Source of the DNA: Polyangia bacterium
Lineage (GTDB): Bacteria > Myxococcota_A > Polyangia > Polyangiales > JAUICN01
Length of the DNA: 64,000 bases
Reading direction: 5' to 3'
NCBI GenBank assembly: GCA_030427835.1
Contig: JAUICN010000002.1
Location: 62,001-126,000 of the forward strand
Under the pieces are notes generated by a model. The model did no database searches, was not told the DNA's origin, and saw nothing but the letters and a program-made list of their open reading frames with translations. The position numbers and the translations under genes were made by a program. This document shows, in pieces, positions 51,263 through 61,300 of this stretch (positions are counted from its first letter, which is position 1; each line of letters opens with the position of its first letter).

Positions 51263-53275
51263 GTGCTGAACACGCGCATATCTCTGTTTTTCGGAGCTTT
51301 CCTGTTTTTGTGGGGAGTGGTGGGATTTGTTGTGTCGGCGCCTTCGGCGGAAGCTCAGCTGGGGATGGGGCTTCAGGCCGATATGCCTGGTGATGGAGAT
51401 TTGTTGAGCGGGCGATCTGTGGCGCTTCCGGCAGCCCGTCGTCGCCGTTCCACCTGGCGGTGGCAGCAAATCAATACTTCGCCGCGCATACTGGGGCAGC
51501 TTGCTGCGGTGTCGGTGGATCCTGACAACCCCAACCGTATTTTCGTGGGAACCATGGAGAACACCTTGTTGAGATCCTTGGATGGTGGCGCGACCTGGCG
51601 CGAGATCGAGGTATCGCCCTACGTCAATCCTGCCAAGGAGGTGAAAGTGAAGGCACCTGGTTTGCCCGATCTTGGAGAGAACCTGAACAAGGGCATGACT
51701 TTCTTTGTGGATCCCCCTTACCAGCGTCGCCCGGTGGATCGTGTGTTGCTTGAGTTTGATACGGATTTTCTGAGTGTGAAACCCCCGTACTGGTCGATTG
51801 GCTTTAAGCCCTACGAGCCTCCGGTGAAGAAAACTTTTCTGAAGGATTCTATTCGCCGTCAGCCCACGTTTTCTGTTCGTCGTTTTGCCATTTGCCCGGG
51901 TGCGGAGTTTCCGTTGGTTGTGGCCACATGGACAGAGATTCTTGGGTCCCAGGACGACGGGCTCACGTGGGTGCGCCTGTTTCGAATCGCAGGTTCGGAC
52001 ATGTCGATTCGTCACGTGGAGTGCAACCCAAACAATCCCAACGATCTGCTGGCTGCAACGGGATACGGAATTTTCTACTCCCATGATGGAGGTGCCTCCT
52101 GGGACCAATCCATGACCGGGTGGCCTGGCCGTTTGAGTGCAGCGGTGGCGTTCGATCGAAGCGAGGAAGGTCGCGTGTATGCTTCCAGTAAGCACTGGCT
52201 TTACGGCGGGGAAATCGGAACAGATCGGGGTCTGCAGCGGATTTATCCGGATTTCGAGGGTGACACTGCGCCCTGGGAAGTCATCAACTGGGTGGAGACC
52301 ATGGCAGGGGCCCTGTGGCTTGCGACGGACGATGGGATTCGTATTTCCTACGATGGCGGGAGAACGTGGGATCCCCAATCACCGCTTTTGTTTTCTCACA
52401 TGGTGATTCGTCAGATTACTGCGGGGTACAACGATGAGGGCCGACGGCGGATAGCGGTGATTGAACGGGATTGCCCTCTTCAAAAAAAGTTTGGTTACCT
52501 GGTTGCAGGTCGCCAGCTTTGTCGCAACTCAGAAGTCTATGCCACCGATGATGATGGCGATACTTGGTTTCTCTTCTTTAATGGCATCACACGGCGCCAG
52601 GCATTTCAGATGGCCGCCGCGCCTGCCATCCCGGGGACACCACCCCGTTGGTGGATCGTGGCGGGAAACGAACTTTGGGCAACGGTTCCACCGAACTATC
52701 ACGATGAGGGTGAGGTCGACTTCGAGTCCGCAGCCTGGGCTGTCGATAAGCTTCGCCGCAACCCTACGTTGACTGACGTAACCAACGCTGCCTTTGAAGG
52801 GACTCGCGTGCTTCCCAAGAAATACTTGGACATGTTCGATATCCTAAAAGACCGAGACTACTATCCAGTTGTGCACTCACGTTTTACCCACACGGTTACC
52901 GACTATGGTGATAGTGGCTTGCAGACTCCAGTGAACGCCTTTACCAGTGAGACTGTTTCTCGCACGTTGAATACTGAGTTCTTCACTTACGGCCAATGGC
53001 GTTTCAATGGGATTCCGTTTACTTTTCGAGAGGTGGGCAACGACCGTAGGTCGCTCTACAAGATTCGCTACAATATCCAGTTTTCCATTGAAGACGCGTG
53101 GCATGAGCGCGTGTTGCTTTTGTCTCGGATTGGTCGTGGCATGACGGATCGCTTTCAGATTGAAGTGTACAAGGCTAGGATTGCTGCACTGGAGACGGTG
53201 ATGGAGATTTGGGGCCGAAAATCGATGGATTCCTATGTTCCGGATCCAAGGGAAGGTAGACAATATGTGTTGTAG
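51263..53275 (+). CDS. Secreted Asp-box (BNR/sialidase-like) repeat protein
   Basis: I start at GTG 51263; TTG 51257 is an alternative upstream codon. A signal peptide ends SAPSAEAQ. The mature protein (about 640 residues) carries at least five Asp-box motifs of the S-x-D-x-G-x-T-W type: SLDGGATW, SQDDGLTW, YSHDGGASW, ISYDGGRTW and ATDDDGDTW. Such motifs mark the turns of beta-propellers in sialidases, Vps10 domains and Ycf48/HCF136-like assembly factors. No sialidase catalytic arginine triad is evident, so an assembly or binding role is as likely. Residues about 590-670 are a non-repetitive helical tail. The next gene overlaps by 11 bp and probably works with it. Confidence 0.85.
   Translation: MLNTRISLFFGAFLFLWGVVGFVVSAPSAEAQLGMGLQADMPGDGDLLSGRSVALPAARRRRSTWRWQQINTSPRILGQLAAVSVDPDNPNRIFVGTMENTLLRSLDGGATWREIEVSPYVNPAKEVKVKAPGLPDLGENLNKGMTFFVDPPYQRRPVDRVLLEFDTDFLSVKPPYWSIGFKPYEPPVKKTFLKDSIRRQPTFSVRRFAICPGAEFPLVVATWTEILGSQDDGLTWVRLFRIAGSDMSIRHVECNPNNPNDLLAATGYGIFYSHDGGASWDQSMTGWPGRLSAAVAFDRSEEGRVYASSKHWLYGGEIGTDRGLQRIYPDFEGDTAPWEVINWVETMAGALWLATDDGIRISYDGGRTWDPQSPLLFSHMVIRQITAGYNDEGRRRIAVIERDCPLQKKFGYLVAGRQLCRNSEVYATDDDGDTWFLFFNGITRRQAFQMAAAPAIPGTPPRWWIVAGNELWATVPPNYHDEGEVDFESAAWAVDKLRRNPTLTDVTNAAFEGTRVLPKKYLDMFDILKDRDYYPVVHSRFTHTVTDYGDSGLQTPVNAFTSETVSRTLNTEFFTYGQWRFNGIPFTFREVGNDRRSLYKIRYNIQFSIEDAWHERVLLLSRIGRGMTDRFQIEVYKARIAALETVMEIWGRKSMDSYVPDPREGRQYVL
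53251..53256 (+). promoter_or_regulatory. Ribosome binding site deciding start 53265
   Basis: GGAAGG lies 8 nt before ATG 53265, within the 3' end of the Asp-box gene. It favours this start over an in-frame ATG 53235 and makes the genes overlap by 11 bp. Confidence 0.75.
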
Positions 53276-54236
53276 TCGATGGGTGTATGGCTCAGAAAAG
53301 GGACCGTTTTTCGGTGCTGTCCTTGGTGGCGTTCTCCTTGCGAGCGTGTTGTTTGGTGCGTCCACGGTATTTGCTCAAACGGCGGATATTGTGAGCGAAG
53401 CAAATGCGACCTTGGATCACGAGCCCAACGTGGCTGAAACTACACGTGTCGCCCTGAAGTACTTTCGAATTGATCCGGAAAACTTTGATGGTTTACGTGA
53501 GGCGGCTCGTAATCGTGCCTGGCTTCCTCTGATGGCTGCGGGCTATCGTTTTGAGAACGACGACTACAATAACTTCCATGAGCAGTTTGATTTTGAGCCC
53601 CGTACCAATGACAGTGAAAGCCGCACGATTCGGAATTCCATGACCATCGGTGCGGTGTGGGATTTCCGCGAGGTGGTGTTTAACGCTTCTGAGGTGCAGG
53701 TGTACGGTTTGATCGGCGTTCAGCGTGACATCATGCTGGAGTCCATTCGTACCTATTATCTGCGTAGGCAGCTCTATTTGCGATTGTTGCTGCGCCCCCC
53801 GGAAGATCCCCTGGCGTTTGCTGCCTTGCAGATGCGCGTGGATGAGTTCACCGCGATTCTAGATGTGCTTACCGGCGGTTGGTTTTCAGAGGAGGGCGCG
53901 CGTCGCCTTCAACGGAAGAATGCTGAAGCAGGGCGACCCGTTGGTCCGGCAGGCTCCCGGGGGGCGCAACGTGGTGCCGGTGGACGTGAGAGTGGATCCG
54001 GAGCTTCTTCGGCTGGGCGCCCTAGTAGCGTAGTTCGACCCGGGGAAACAACTGCCCGTGCACCCAGCCGGGTACGTCGAGTGCGTCGGGTACGTCGCGT
54101 GACCGCACCCGATGGAAGCACCCAGTTGGTGCGTCGTGTGCCCACACAATCTGGCCAAACCCCACCTAGCGGGGCGCAGGCAGGAGGACGCCAACCCACT
54201 GGCGCGGGGCAACCGACCAACGCGGAGTCACAGTAA
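53265..54236 (+). CDS. Exported protein of unknown function with Arg-Val repeat tail
   Basis: The 323-residue protein starts at ATG 53265 and has a signal peptide with a long n-region, ending STVFAQ. Residues 40-220 contain alternating strands and helices with TIRNSMTIGAVWDFREVVF and a helix-rich segment ESIRTYYLRRQLYLRLLL, which resembles the periplasmic helical part of TolC-type or other envelope proteins, without a clear match. The final 90 residues are Gly/Arg/Pro/Ser-rich and low complexity, including a positively charged RVRRVRRVRRV stretch coded by an 18-bp tandem repeat (54069-54101). The overlap with the Asp-box gene suggests a shared complex. Its stop is 12 bp from the stop of hemB on the opposite strand. 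Confidence 0.7.
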   Translation: MCCSRWVYGSEKGPFFGAVLGGVLLASVLFGASTVFAQTADIVSEANATLDHEPNVAETTRVALKYFRIDPENFDGLREAARNRAWLPLMAAGYRFENDDYNNFHEQFDFEPRTNDSESRTIRNSMTIGAVWDFREVVFNASEVQVYGLIGVQRDIMLESIRTYYLRRQLYLRLLLRPPEDPLAFAALQMRVDEFTAILDVLTGGWFSEEGARRLQRKNAEAGRPVGPAGSRGAQRGAGGRESGSGASSAGRPSSVVRPGETTARAPSRVRRVRRVRRVTAPDGSTQLVRRVPTQSGQTPPSGAQAGGRQPTGAGQPTNAESQ

Positions 54237-54248
54237 GCTAACAAAAAT

Positions 54249-55250
54249 CTATGCCTTGCTGAGAAGGGAAGCGATGTCCCGTGCAGCGTAGGTGAAGATG
54301 GCGTCGCTTCCGGCCCGTTTGAGTCCAAGCAGGGACTCGAGCATGACCTCATCCCAGGTGAGTGCGCCTGCGATGGCCGCGAACTTCAGCATCGCGTATT
54401 CACCGCTTACTTGGTAGGCCAGGGTCGGTACTTTGAACGTACGTTTGATATCGCCGATGATGTCCATGTAGGGCATGGCGGGTTTGACCATGACCATGTC
54501 GGCCCCCTCCTGTAGATCTAGGGCGACCTCGTGCAGGGCTACGTTGCTGTTGCCGGGATTCATCTGGTAGGAGCGTTTGTCTCCCTTGAGGTTGGACGTT
54601 GATCCAATGGCGTCTCTGAACGGCCCGTAGAACGACGACGCATACTTTGCTGCGTAGGAGAGCAGGACTACCTTTTCAAAGGATTCCGTGTCTAGGGCAT
54701 CTCGAATGGCTGCGATTCGGCCATCCATCATGTCCGAGGGGGCGAGGATATCCGCGCCAGCACGGGCCTGGTTGAGGGATTGTCTTTGTAGGGCTTCCAC
54801 GGAACGATCGTTGTGAACTTCTCCGTCGACTACCAGACCATCTTGCCCATGATCCGTGTAGGGATCGAGCGCCACGTCACAGATGATGCCGACTCCCGGA
54901 ACGTTCTGTTTGATCGCCCGAGTTGCGGTGCAGACGAGATTGTCTTTCCTGAATGCTTCAGCCCCATCGGGAGTCTTGAGATTGTCGGGTACCTGGGGAA
55001 AGAGTGCGATGGCTTGGATGCCCAGCTGGTGGGCCCGGGCAATTTCCACGACTGCCACGTCGACGGAGTATCGTTGAACTCCCGGCATACTGGGAATATC
55101 GATCCGTTGCTTTTGGCCTTCGCAAAGGAAGACGGGCCAAATCAGCTCGCTTGGGTGGAGGCGATGCTCCTGGACCAGATCCCGGAGCCAGGCATGTTGC
55201 CGAAGTCGGCGTAGGCGTGTGGCGGGGAAGGGGGCGCGTTCGGGTACCAT
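54249..55250 (-). CDS. hemB: Delta-aminolevulinic acid dehydratase (porphobilinogen synthase)
   Basis: HemB condenses two 5-aminolevulinate molecules to porphobilinogen in tetrapyrrole biosynthesis. The 333 residues cover the whole family, with active-site Lys202 in SYAAKYASSFYGPFRDA and Schiff-base Lys256 in MVMVKPAMPYMDII. The usual zinc site (Cys-x-Cys...Cys) is replaced: DVALDPYTDHGQDG at 125-138 has Ala127, Asp129 and Asp137, the Asp-rich magnesium-dependent form seen in Pseudomonas and rhizobia. It is the last gene of a minus-strand run and starts 12 bp after the membrane sulfatase gene, whose stop lies directly after a GGAG that is also the only ribosome site for hemB. Confidence 0.96.
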   Translation of the reverse strand: MVPERAPFPATRLRRLRQHAWLRDLVQEHRLHPSELIWPVFLCEGQKQRIDIPSMPGVQRYSVDVAVVEIARAHQLGIQAIALFPQVPDNLKTPDGAEAFRKDNLVCTATRAIKQNVPGVGIICDVALDPYTDHGQDGLVVDGEVHNDRSVEALQRQSLNQARAGADILAPSDMMDGRIAAIRDALDTESFEKVVLLSYAAKYASSFYGPFRDAIGSTSNLKGDKRSYQMNPGNSNVALHEVALDLQEGADMVMVKPAMPYMDIIGDIKRTFKVPTLAYQVSGEYAMLKFAAIAGALTWDEVMLESLLGLKRAGSDAIFTYAARDIASLLSKA

Positions 55251-55257
55251 GGTTCTT

Positions 55258-55269
55258 GGAGTTTACTCC
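55258..55269 (-). promoter_or_regulatory. Stop-codon hairpin at the sulfatase/hemB junction
   Basis: On the minus strand GGAG-TAAA-CTCC forms a small inverted repeat in which the stop codon TAA directly follows GGAG. The GGAG is 15 nt before the hemB ATG. The same geometry occurs at 62127-62142, so translational coupling by ribosome opening of a hairpin is possible. Confidence 0.4.
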
Positions 55270-58200
55270 TTTTTCTCGTCTGTCATGTACCCAAGGTTTT
55301 TCAAACGGGTGGCGGCCGCTTCGTCTAGCTCCACGGAGGTGCTTGCCACGGCCCCTGTACGGGCCCGTTCGGACTGTTCGACTAGGGATTGGGTGGCGAA
55401 TTGCACCTGGGCCGGCTCCGTGGCTGCTAAGTTGTTGGTTTCTCCAGGATCCAAATCCACGTGGAAGTACTCCACATTGGGGAGGCCGCGCGGGTTGCCG
55501 GGGTTTGCGGTGATGAGCTTGGATTCCCGGGTGCCCTTTCGTTGCCGGATGGCTTCAAGCACGTTGCCCTCGTGGCTTTCTTCGGCGTAGAGGGTATCTG
55601 TTCCCTGGAATAGTTGACCCCCTTGGACCCCCTTGGGCACGGGTATCCCGAGTTCGGATAGTAGGGTCGGCATGATGTCTACGCTCTGGACCCAGTGGCG
55701 TACGGTGGTACCTCCCCGTCGCGCTTGAGGTAGCTTCACGATCAGTGGGACCCGGATTTGTTCGTCGTACAGAGTGGTCCCGTGCCAGAAACCGCCGTGT
55801 TCATTGAACTCTTCTCCATGATCGGAGGTCACAATGATCCAGGCGTCGTCGTAGAGGCCTCTTTGTTTGAGCTCTCCAATGAGTTGTCCAAACTGGGTAT
55901 CCCAGTAGGTGATTTCGCCGTTGTAGAGAGCACGTAGGGTTTCGGCTTCGGATGGATCGGGGTGTTGATGGGCCGCCCGGGAGTAGCCGCTTCCGTCGTA
56001 GGGGTGTGGGAAATAGGGATCGTGGGGATCCATGTACCCGGCGAACAGGAATAGATTGTTGCAACGTGCTGGGCCACCTGGGTTGTTCATGCGGTGTTGG
56101 TCGATTTCCGAGAGGATCTCCTGGTTGACGATTTTCGCGTCCTGGTAGGCGGTGCCGGGTTCCACCTTGCCTGAAACCGCACGTATTTTTTCAATGCGTT
56201 GCCTGACAAACTGAAGCCATAGGAGCTTTGAGGCACCATCGTCTGCACCGAGCACGTACTTGGGAGATAGGTAACGGTAGTGTTGGAACCCCTGTTGGAA
56301 GTTGAAGTAGGGTGCCACATTGTAGTTGGTGACGATGCCCGACGTGATGTAACCCGCCTCTTGCATGGATTCTGCTACGGTGGTGACGTCGTCGGGCAGG
56401 CTATGGCTTTTGGCCATGACCCCGTGGCTTGATGCAAACCTGCCAGTGAGAATGGATGCGAAGCTCGGTCGGGTCCAACTTGCGTTGGCGAAAGCCTGGT
56501 CAAAACGCACGGCATCCTCCGCTAGGGCGTCAAGGTGGGGTGTGTTTCCCTGGTCGTGTCCATATGCGGGCAGGTGGTCTGCGCGAAGGGTATCCACGAC
56601 GAATAGAAATACGGGGGGCTTGTCTGCGCAGTTGGAAGTGTGGGTTGTATTTGCAGATCCTTTGGGGTCCGTTCCAAACTGTGCCAGGGCCCAAAGGGGG
56701 ATTGCGAGGCTGAGCCAGACGATGGTACCTCCCCAGGGCAAGCCTGCTTTCGGCGTTGTGACCCAAGCACCAAACTTGCGCTGGCTTGACCATTCGATGA
56801 GCTTGCTGAACGCAAAGGCGACACCGGCTACAACCACTGCGGTGGTGCCAAGCACTGCGAGACCCTTGACGCTCTTCCAAACGAGTTCTTCGTGGAACAC
56901 ATCTCTGCGAAGCCTGAAGGCGGTGAGCGCCAACCCAAAAAAACCAGCGCTCAGGCCTGCCCAACGGGCGAGCGCCCTATGGACCGCAATGCCGGTGCGC
57001 CTTTTTTGGCGCCCCCACCATGCGAGTACAAACCCACCCGCGGCACCCATTTCAGCTCCCAGTACGCCGTAGCCAAGTACTCCGTACAACCATACTTTGG
57101 TCCCCGTATCTCCAGCACTTGCCCATTGCACGGCAAGCGCTTCCCCCAGGCCGACCAGTGAGCCGCCAATCAGCCCACCTTGCAGCCCGATCCAAAGTCC
57201 TTTCCAGGGGCGTGGCCACTTGCTGGGGTCTTCTTCTTTTGCTTCGAACTGTTTTTCGGATTCTCGATCGGCATCTTCCACCTCGATGTTTGGATCGTAG
57301 TTGCCTTTTCGGATCATAAAGAGAATACCGCCCACGCTGGACACCAGCATTTCTGCAGCAAACCCCACCACGGGGATCAGAAATGCCACTGTGGTAGGCA
57401 CGCCAATCTTGGTATAGAGCGCAACCGCCGCGGCTTCCCGCAGACCGATTCCGTTGATGGAGGCGGGCAGCAGGGTGGCCAGGATCTGAATCGACGAACC
57501 GAAGAAGACCGTTCCTACGCTAAGCTCCACGCCAAGGGCCCGGGCGGCACAGACGTAGATAAGATTGTTGAAGGCGTGTGTTCCCATACCGAGCGCGGCG
57601 GCCTGGATAAGAAGTTTTGACTTTCCATGGTAGGCGCAGACGGCGTCCACCATGCTGGCGACTTTCTGTTGAAAGGCTCCCGGAAGAAATCGACAAAGTG
57701 TCTGAAAGAGTGTTGGTTTGGAAATGAGGCCAATTCCTGCGGCGATGACGACAAGGAAAAAGCCGTTGACGAGCAGTACTCCCTGGGTGCCAAGAAACTG
57801 GGCGCCGAATACGCTTCCTGCCATGACCACCGCACCAAAGGCAAGTTGGCCGAGAATGATCTCAACGCCGATGGTTGCGGTGGCCCGTGCAGTTTTTCCC
57901 GTGTGCTTTGCGATGTCGTAGATACGCCAACCGCCAAACCCAGTGAACCCACCGGGTGTGAACGCTCCCCAGAATCGAGCGATGAGAATGGAGCCTGTGA
58001 GGAACCGCCAGGGTGCTCGAATGCCCTGACCCACGAGTAGCCGCTGCCACCGAACGGTGGAGAAGGCAACGGCGATGAGTTGCATTGCGATGGCCGCCAC
58101 AAACCAACCCCAGGAAATTTCCGCGATACGATCCCCAAGGTCCTCTGCACCCTCCCGGTGAAGAATTTTGCGGAGGATGACGGTCAGCATGCCCACCGAA

Positions 58201-58322
58201 AAAAGGACTTTGATCCCCAGCAGAAGGGGGTTCTTCTTCTTTTTCGCCTGTTCTGCCTCTGGAGTGACCTGGCCGTTGGACGTCTTGGTGGTGCTTTCGA
58301 CGTTTGCCTTTTGCTCGGACAT
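55263..58322 (-). CDS. LPG-synthase-type membrane domain fused to sulfatase/phosphotransferase domain
   Basis: The 1019-residue protein has three parts. Residues 35-350 carry the LPG_synthase_TM (UPF0104) fold, eight or so helices with GSILIARFWGAFTPGGFTG and LPASINGIGLREAAAVALY. Residues 370-560 add more TM helices. Residues 570-1000 are an alkaline-phosphatase-superfamily sulfatase domain facing the periplasm: VVDTLRAD with Asp577, SWTRPS with Thr617 (and Ser615) at the nucleophile position, and TSDHGEEFNEHG near 834. There is no Cys/Ser-x-Pro-x-Arg formylglycine motif, so a Thr-nucleophile transferase or phosphodiesterase, as in LtaS or EptA, is more likely than a true sulfatase. It may modify a lipid or glycan. 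Upstream neighbour is a kinase. Confidence 0.87.
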   Translation of the reverse strand: MSEQKANVESTTKTSNGQVTPEAEQAKKKKNPLLLGIKVLFSVGMLTVILRKILHREGAEDLGDRIAEISWGWFVAAIAMQLIAVAFSTVRWQRLLVGQGIRAPWRFLTGSILIARFWGAFTPGGFTGFGGWRIYDIAKHTGKTARATATIGVEIILGQLAFGAVVMAGSVFGAQFLGTQGVLLVNGFFLVVIAAGIGLISKPTLFQTLCRFLPGAFQQKVASMVDAVCAYHGKSKLLIQAAALGMGTHAFNNLIYVCAARALGVELSVGTVFFGSSIQILATLLPASINGIGLREAAAVALYTKIGVPTTVAFLIPVVGFAAEMLVSSVGGILFMIRKGNYDPNIEVEDADRESEKQFEAKEEDPSKWPRPWKGLWIGLQGGLIGGSLVGLGEALAVQWASAGDTGTKVWLYGVLGYGVLGAEMGAAGGFVLAWWGRQKRRTGIAVHRALARWAGLSAGFFGLALTAFRLRRDVFHEELVWKSVKGLAVLGTTAVVVAGVAFAFSKLIEWSSQRKFGAWVTTPKAGLPWGGTIVWLSLAIPLWALAQFGTDPKGSANTTHTSNCADKPPVFLFVVDTLRADHLPAYGHDQGNTPHLDALAEDAVRFDQAFANASWTRPSFASILTGRFASSHGVMAKSHSLPDDVTTVAESMQEAGYITSGIVTNYNVAPYFNFQQGFQHYRYLSPKYVLGADDGASKLLWLQFVRQRIEKIRAVSGKVEPGTAYQDAKIVNQEILSEIDQHRMNNPGGPARCNNLFLFAGYMDPHDPYFPHPYDGSGYSRAAHQHPDPSEAETLRALYNGEITYWDTQFGQLIGELKQRGLYDDAWIIVTSDHGEEFNEHGGFWHGTTLYDEQIRVPLIVKLPQARRGGTTVRHWVQSVDIMPTLLSELGIPVPKGVQGGQLFQGTDTLYAEESHEGNVLEAIRQRKGTRESKLITANPGNPRGLPNVEYFHVDLDPGETNNLAATEPAQVQFATQSLVEQSERARTGAVASTSVELDEAAATRLKNLGYMTDEKKE

Positions 58323-58352
58323 GCAGGTGGGTAGCGTGGCCCCGATCCTCGG

Positions 58353-61300
58353 TCAAGGAAGGATCATTTGCACGAACTGTTCGGGTTTTTGTACGTGACG
58401 TTCAATCAGGTGGGCCGCCATCTCGTCGCATAGGTCTGCCCCCTGTTGGTTGTTCAGTAGAGCTCCGTACCGATAGCGGGTGGCTTCGGCGTAGTGACGC
58501 ATGTTGAGGGCGTCAAAACCCGCGGCTGCTCGTTGGTAGGACTTCATGGCTTTTTGGGGGTCACCAAGGGTCCGCGCGAGGGTGGCCTCGATCACATGGC
58601 TAAACGCCAGGGCTACAGGGCTACCGTCCCGGTGCAGACGGCTGAGGCTGCTGTACACCCATTGTAGGGGTGCCTTCTCGGGGCCGAGATGTAGGGCGGT
58701 TAGGGCGCGTTGGGCAGTGATTAAGTTTCGATTGAGTCGGATTCGCATGATGTGGGAGTGCACGATGTTGTCCCACCAGGATTCAAAACGGTCTGCTGCT
58801 TTCTGATGATTTCCCTGGTAGTGGTCGACCATGCCAAGGGCGATGAGAAGTGGGTAACTTCGTTTTTCAAGATCGTTTTTGGAACTGCTTTCCTCAAGTA
58901 GGGTGAGGTAGGCCTTGGCCTGATCGGGATCGTTGCGAACTAGCCATGCGCTTGCGGCGAATCCGGTGGTGGCGCACCCACAGGCGTAGAGATCGTTGAT
59001 GCGTCGCGCTTCTTCCGCGAGTTTGGGGACCGTTTGTTCGAGCTGCTTCAAATCTCCATTGAGATGCAATGAGGTGAGTCGGAAAGCTTCCACCGTGGCG
59101 ATTTCCCAGGCGACGTTGGTGCATTGGTTTCTCAGAATATCGAGCGCTTCTTCTGCCTGGTCGATGGTGTCGGTCCAGTGGCCATCCAAATAGGCACACA
59201 TGGCCCGGGCACTTTTTACCAATGCGGTGGCGTGGGGGTGTCGTATTTCTTCCGCCAGCTGGGTTGCCAAAGGTACCAACCGTTGGGCTCGCTTGGTACC
59301 GAATGCACCCGCGACATGCGGGATATGAAGGCCCAAAGCACGTGTAATACGGTAGGGCTCCCCCGCTCGTAGTGCCAGGCGCAGGTGGAGCGCCTCGAAA
59401 CTAGAACTTCGAACGGTGTCGTTTATTCCGAGCCCCACTGCCGCGGACCAGCACGCGTCCACCTTCGCTAACAACCGAGACTGTTCTTCTTGTGACCTTT
59501 TCGGTGTTCTCCTTTTCTTTGAGGTGAAGGTGAGAACTGCGTTGTGGTAGACCGTGGATCGCCACGCGGCCTTGGGTGTCTTGGGGAAGGGTACCTTGAG
59601 TTCACTCAACACGGATTCCAACAGACTGCGGCCCTTTGTCAGGTGGCCGCAACGCATGAAGTGCTCAGCCGCCTTTCGAACGAGTTCGAGGTTCTGCTGG
59701 TTGTCCGAGGCTTGTAGGTATGCCTTGGCTGCGAGTTCGCTCTTTCCTGCGTGTGCCCAGGCATCTGCAGACTGTGCAAGAATTTCGTTGCGTTCCTGAT
59801 CAGAAACTGCGGTCGTCACTGCACTTTCGAACAGGTACGCAGCCTTTTCAAAGGCGAGTGTGTGCATGGCCTGTTCCGCTGCCCGTAGGAGGTGGGGGTG
59901 TGCAAGTTGGGATTGACCGGCGTGGCTCCAATGGAATGCGATGGACTCGGGATCCTCCACATTGGACTTGAGCATGGCCTCTGCAATTTTTTTGTGGAGT
60001 GCGATGGCTTCGTCCGTTGTGAGGTTTTCGGTGACGACCGATCGAATGCGGTCGTGGTAGGCCTCTAGGGCCGTGTCGAGTTGTTCTCGATGCTTCTGTT
60101 TGCGAGTACGCAATAGGTGCCGGGCCCGAAGTTCCACAAGTGCTTTGTGGGCGTCTTCTCCAAGGTTTGCGGCACGAAATGCCACCTTGGTAGGTAGCGG
60201 GCGGGCAGCCAGTGCGATGACCTGTAATAGGCGGAGTACGGGAGGGTCCAGGTAGGCCACGCGACTGTGCAGGGCCTGACGCAGATCCAGGGGGGAGGTT
60301 GTGGTGTGTGCGTCAGAGGAGGAGCTTTGGGGTGTTGGGGACCGGGGAGTTCGAAGCTTTGCGGTACGCTCGTTGTTGTTTTGCTCTTCTGCGCATCGGG
60401 CCAACTCTTCAATGAACCAGGGGTTGCCGTCGGCTTCTTCGGCGATGGCAGTGGACCAACTTGGATCCTGAATCTGTTGGCGCCTGAGTAGGGCTTGGGC
60501 AAGCTCGAAGGATTGGCTGTGATCCAGCTTGTTGAGTGGCTGGATGATCAACTGGGCGTCCATCTTTTTAAGGGTTTCGATCACGCCGTTTTCGTCGGCG
60601 TCTTCGGAGCGTAGGGCCCCTATGAACATGAGTGACGGCGCATTCTGTGGCGTTAGAAGTTCTCGTATGAGAAGGGCACTGTCCGCGTCGCTCCACTGGA
60701 GATCATCCACAAAAAGTACTAACGGTTTTCGGTCGGCGATGCGGGCAAGCAGCTCCCTCAGTGCATCAAACGCCCGCCGTTGGAGTTGCCGAGGGTTGGT
60801 GACGTGACGCACCACGTTGGGCGCGTGTTGGACGGGTTTGCACCTTAGGATCTGGGGAAAAATTTGGGTGATGGCATGTACATCCCTGGGTAGAAGGGCA
60901 GCCACTTCGGCTTCCTGCAGCCGGCGGAGGTAGCGTGTGAGCGCGTCCATGAGGCTATCGAAAGCTTTGTAACGAATAGATTCCTGCTCGTAGCAACGCC
61001 CGGCGAGCACGACGGCATTGTGTTCCTTGCGTGCGTGCAATAGAAAATGGCGCGCTAGGGTGGATTTTCCGTAGCCAGAAGTTCCAGTGATGAAGGTGAT
61101 TTGGGGGGTTTGCCTACGTGATTGCTGAAGCTGTTCTTCCAGTGCGGCCATCTCCCGGTTGCGCCCGATGAGCCCCCCCCAGTTGCGTTTGGGCTCGGGT
61201 GGTATGGTGGTGGCGTCTTCGCCCAGGGAGAGCCCACGGAGAATATCCTGTCCGACGGGGCGATCCTCGGGGTTTCGCCGCAACATCTGCATGGCTAGGA

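Noticed and set aside
55263-56600. Label of classical sulfatase with formylglycine
   Set aside because: The nucleophile segment has Thr/Ser before Arg-Pro-Ser instead of the Cys/Ser-x-Pro-x-Arg motif.
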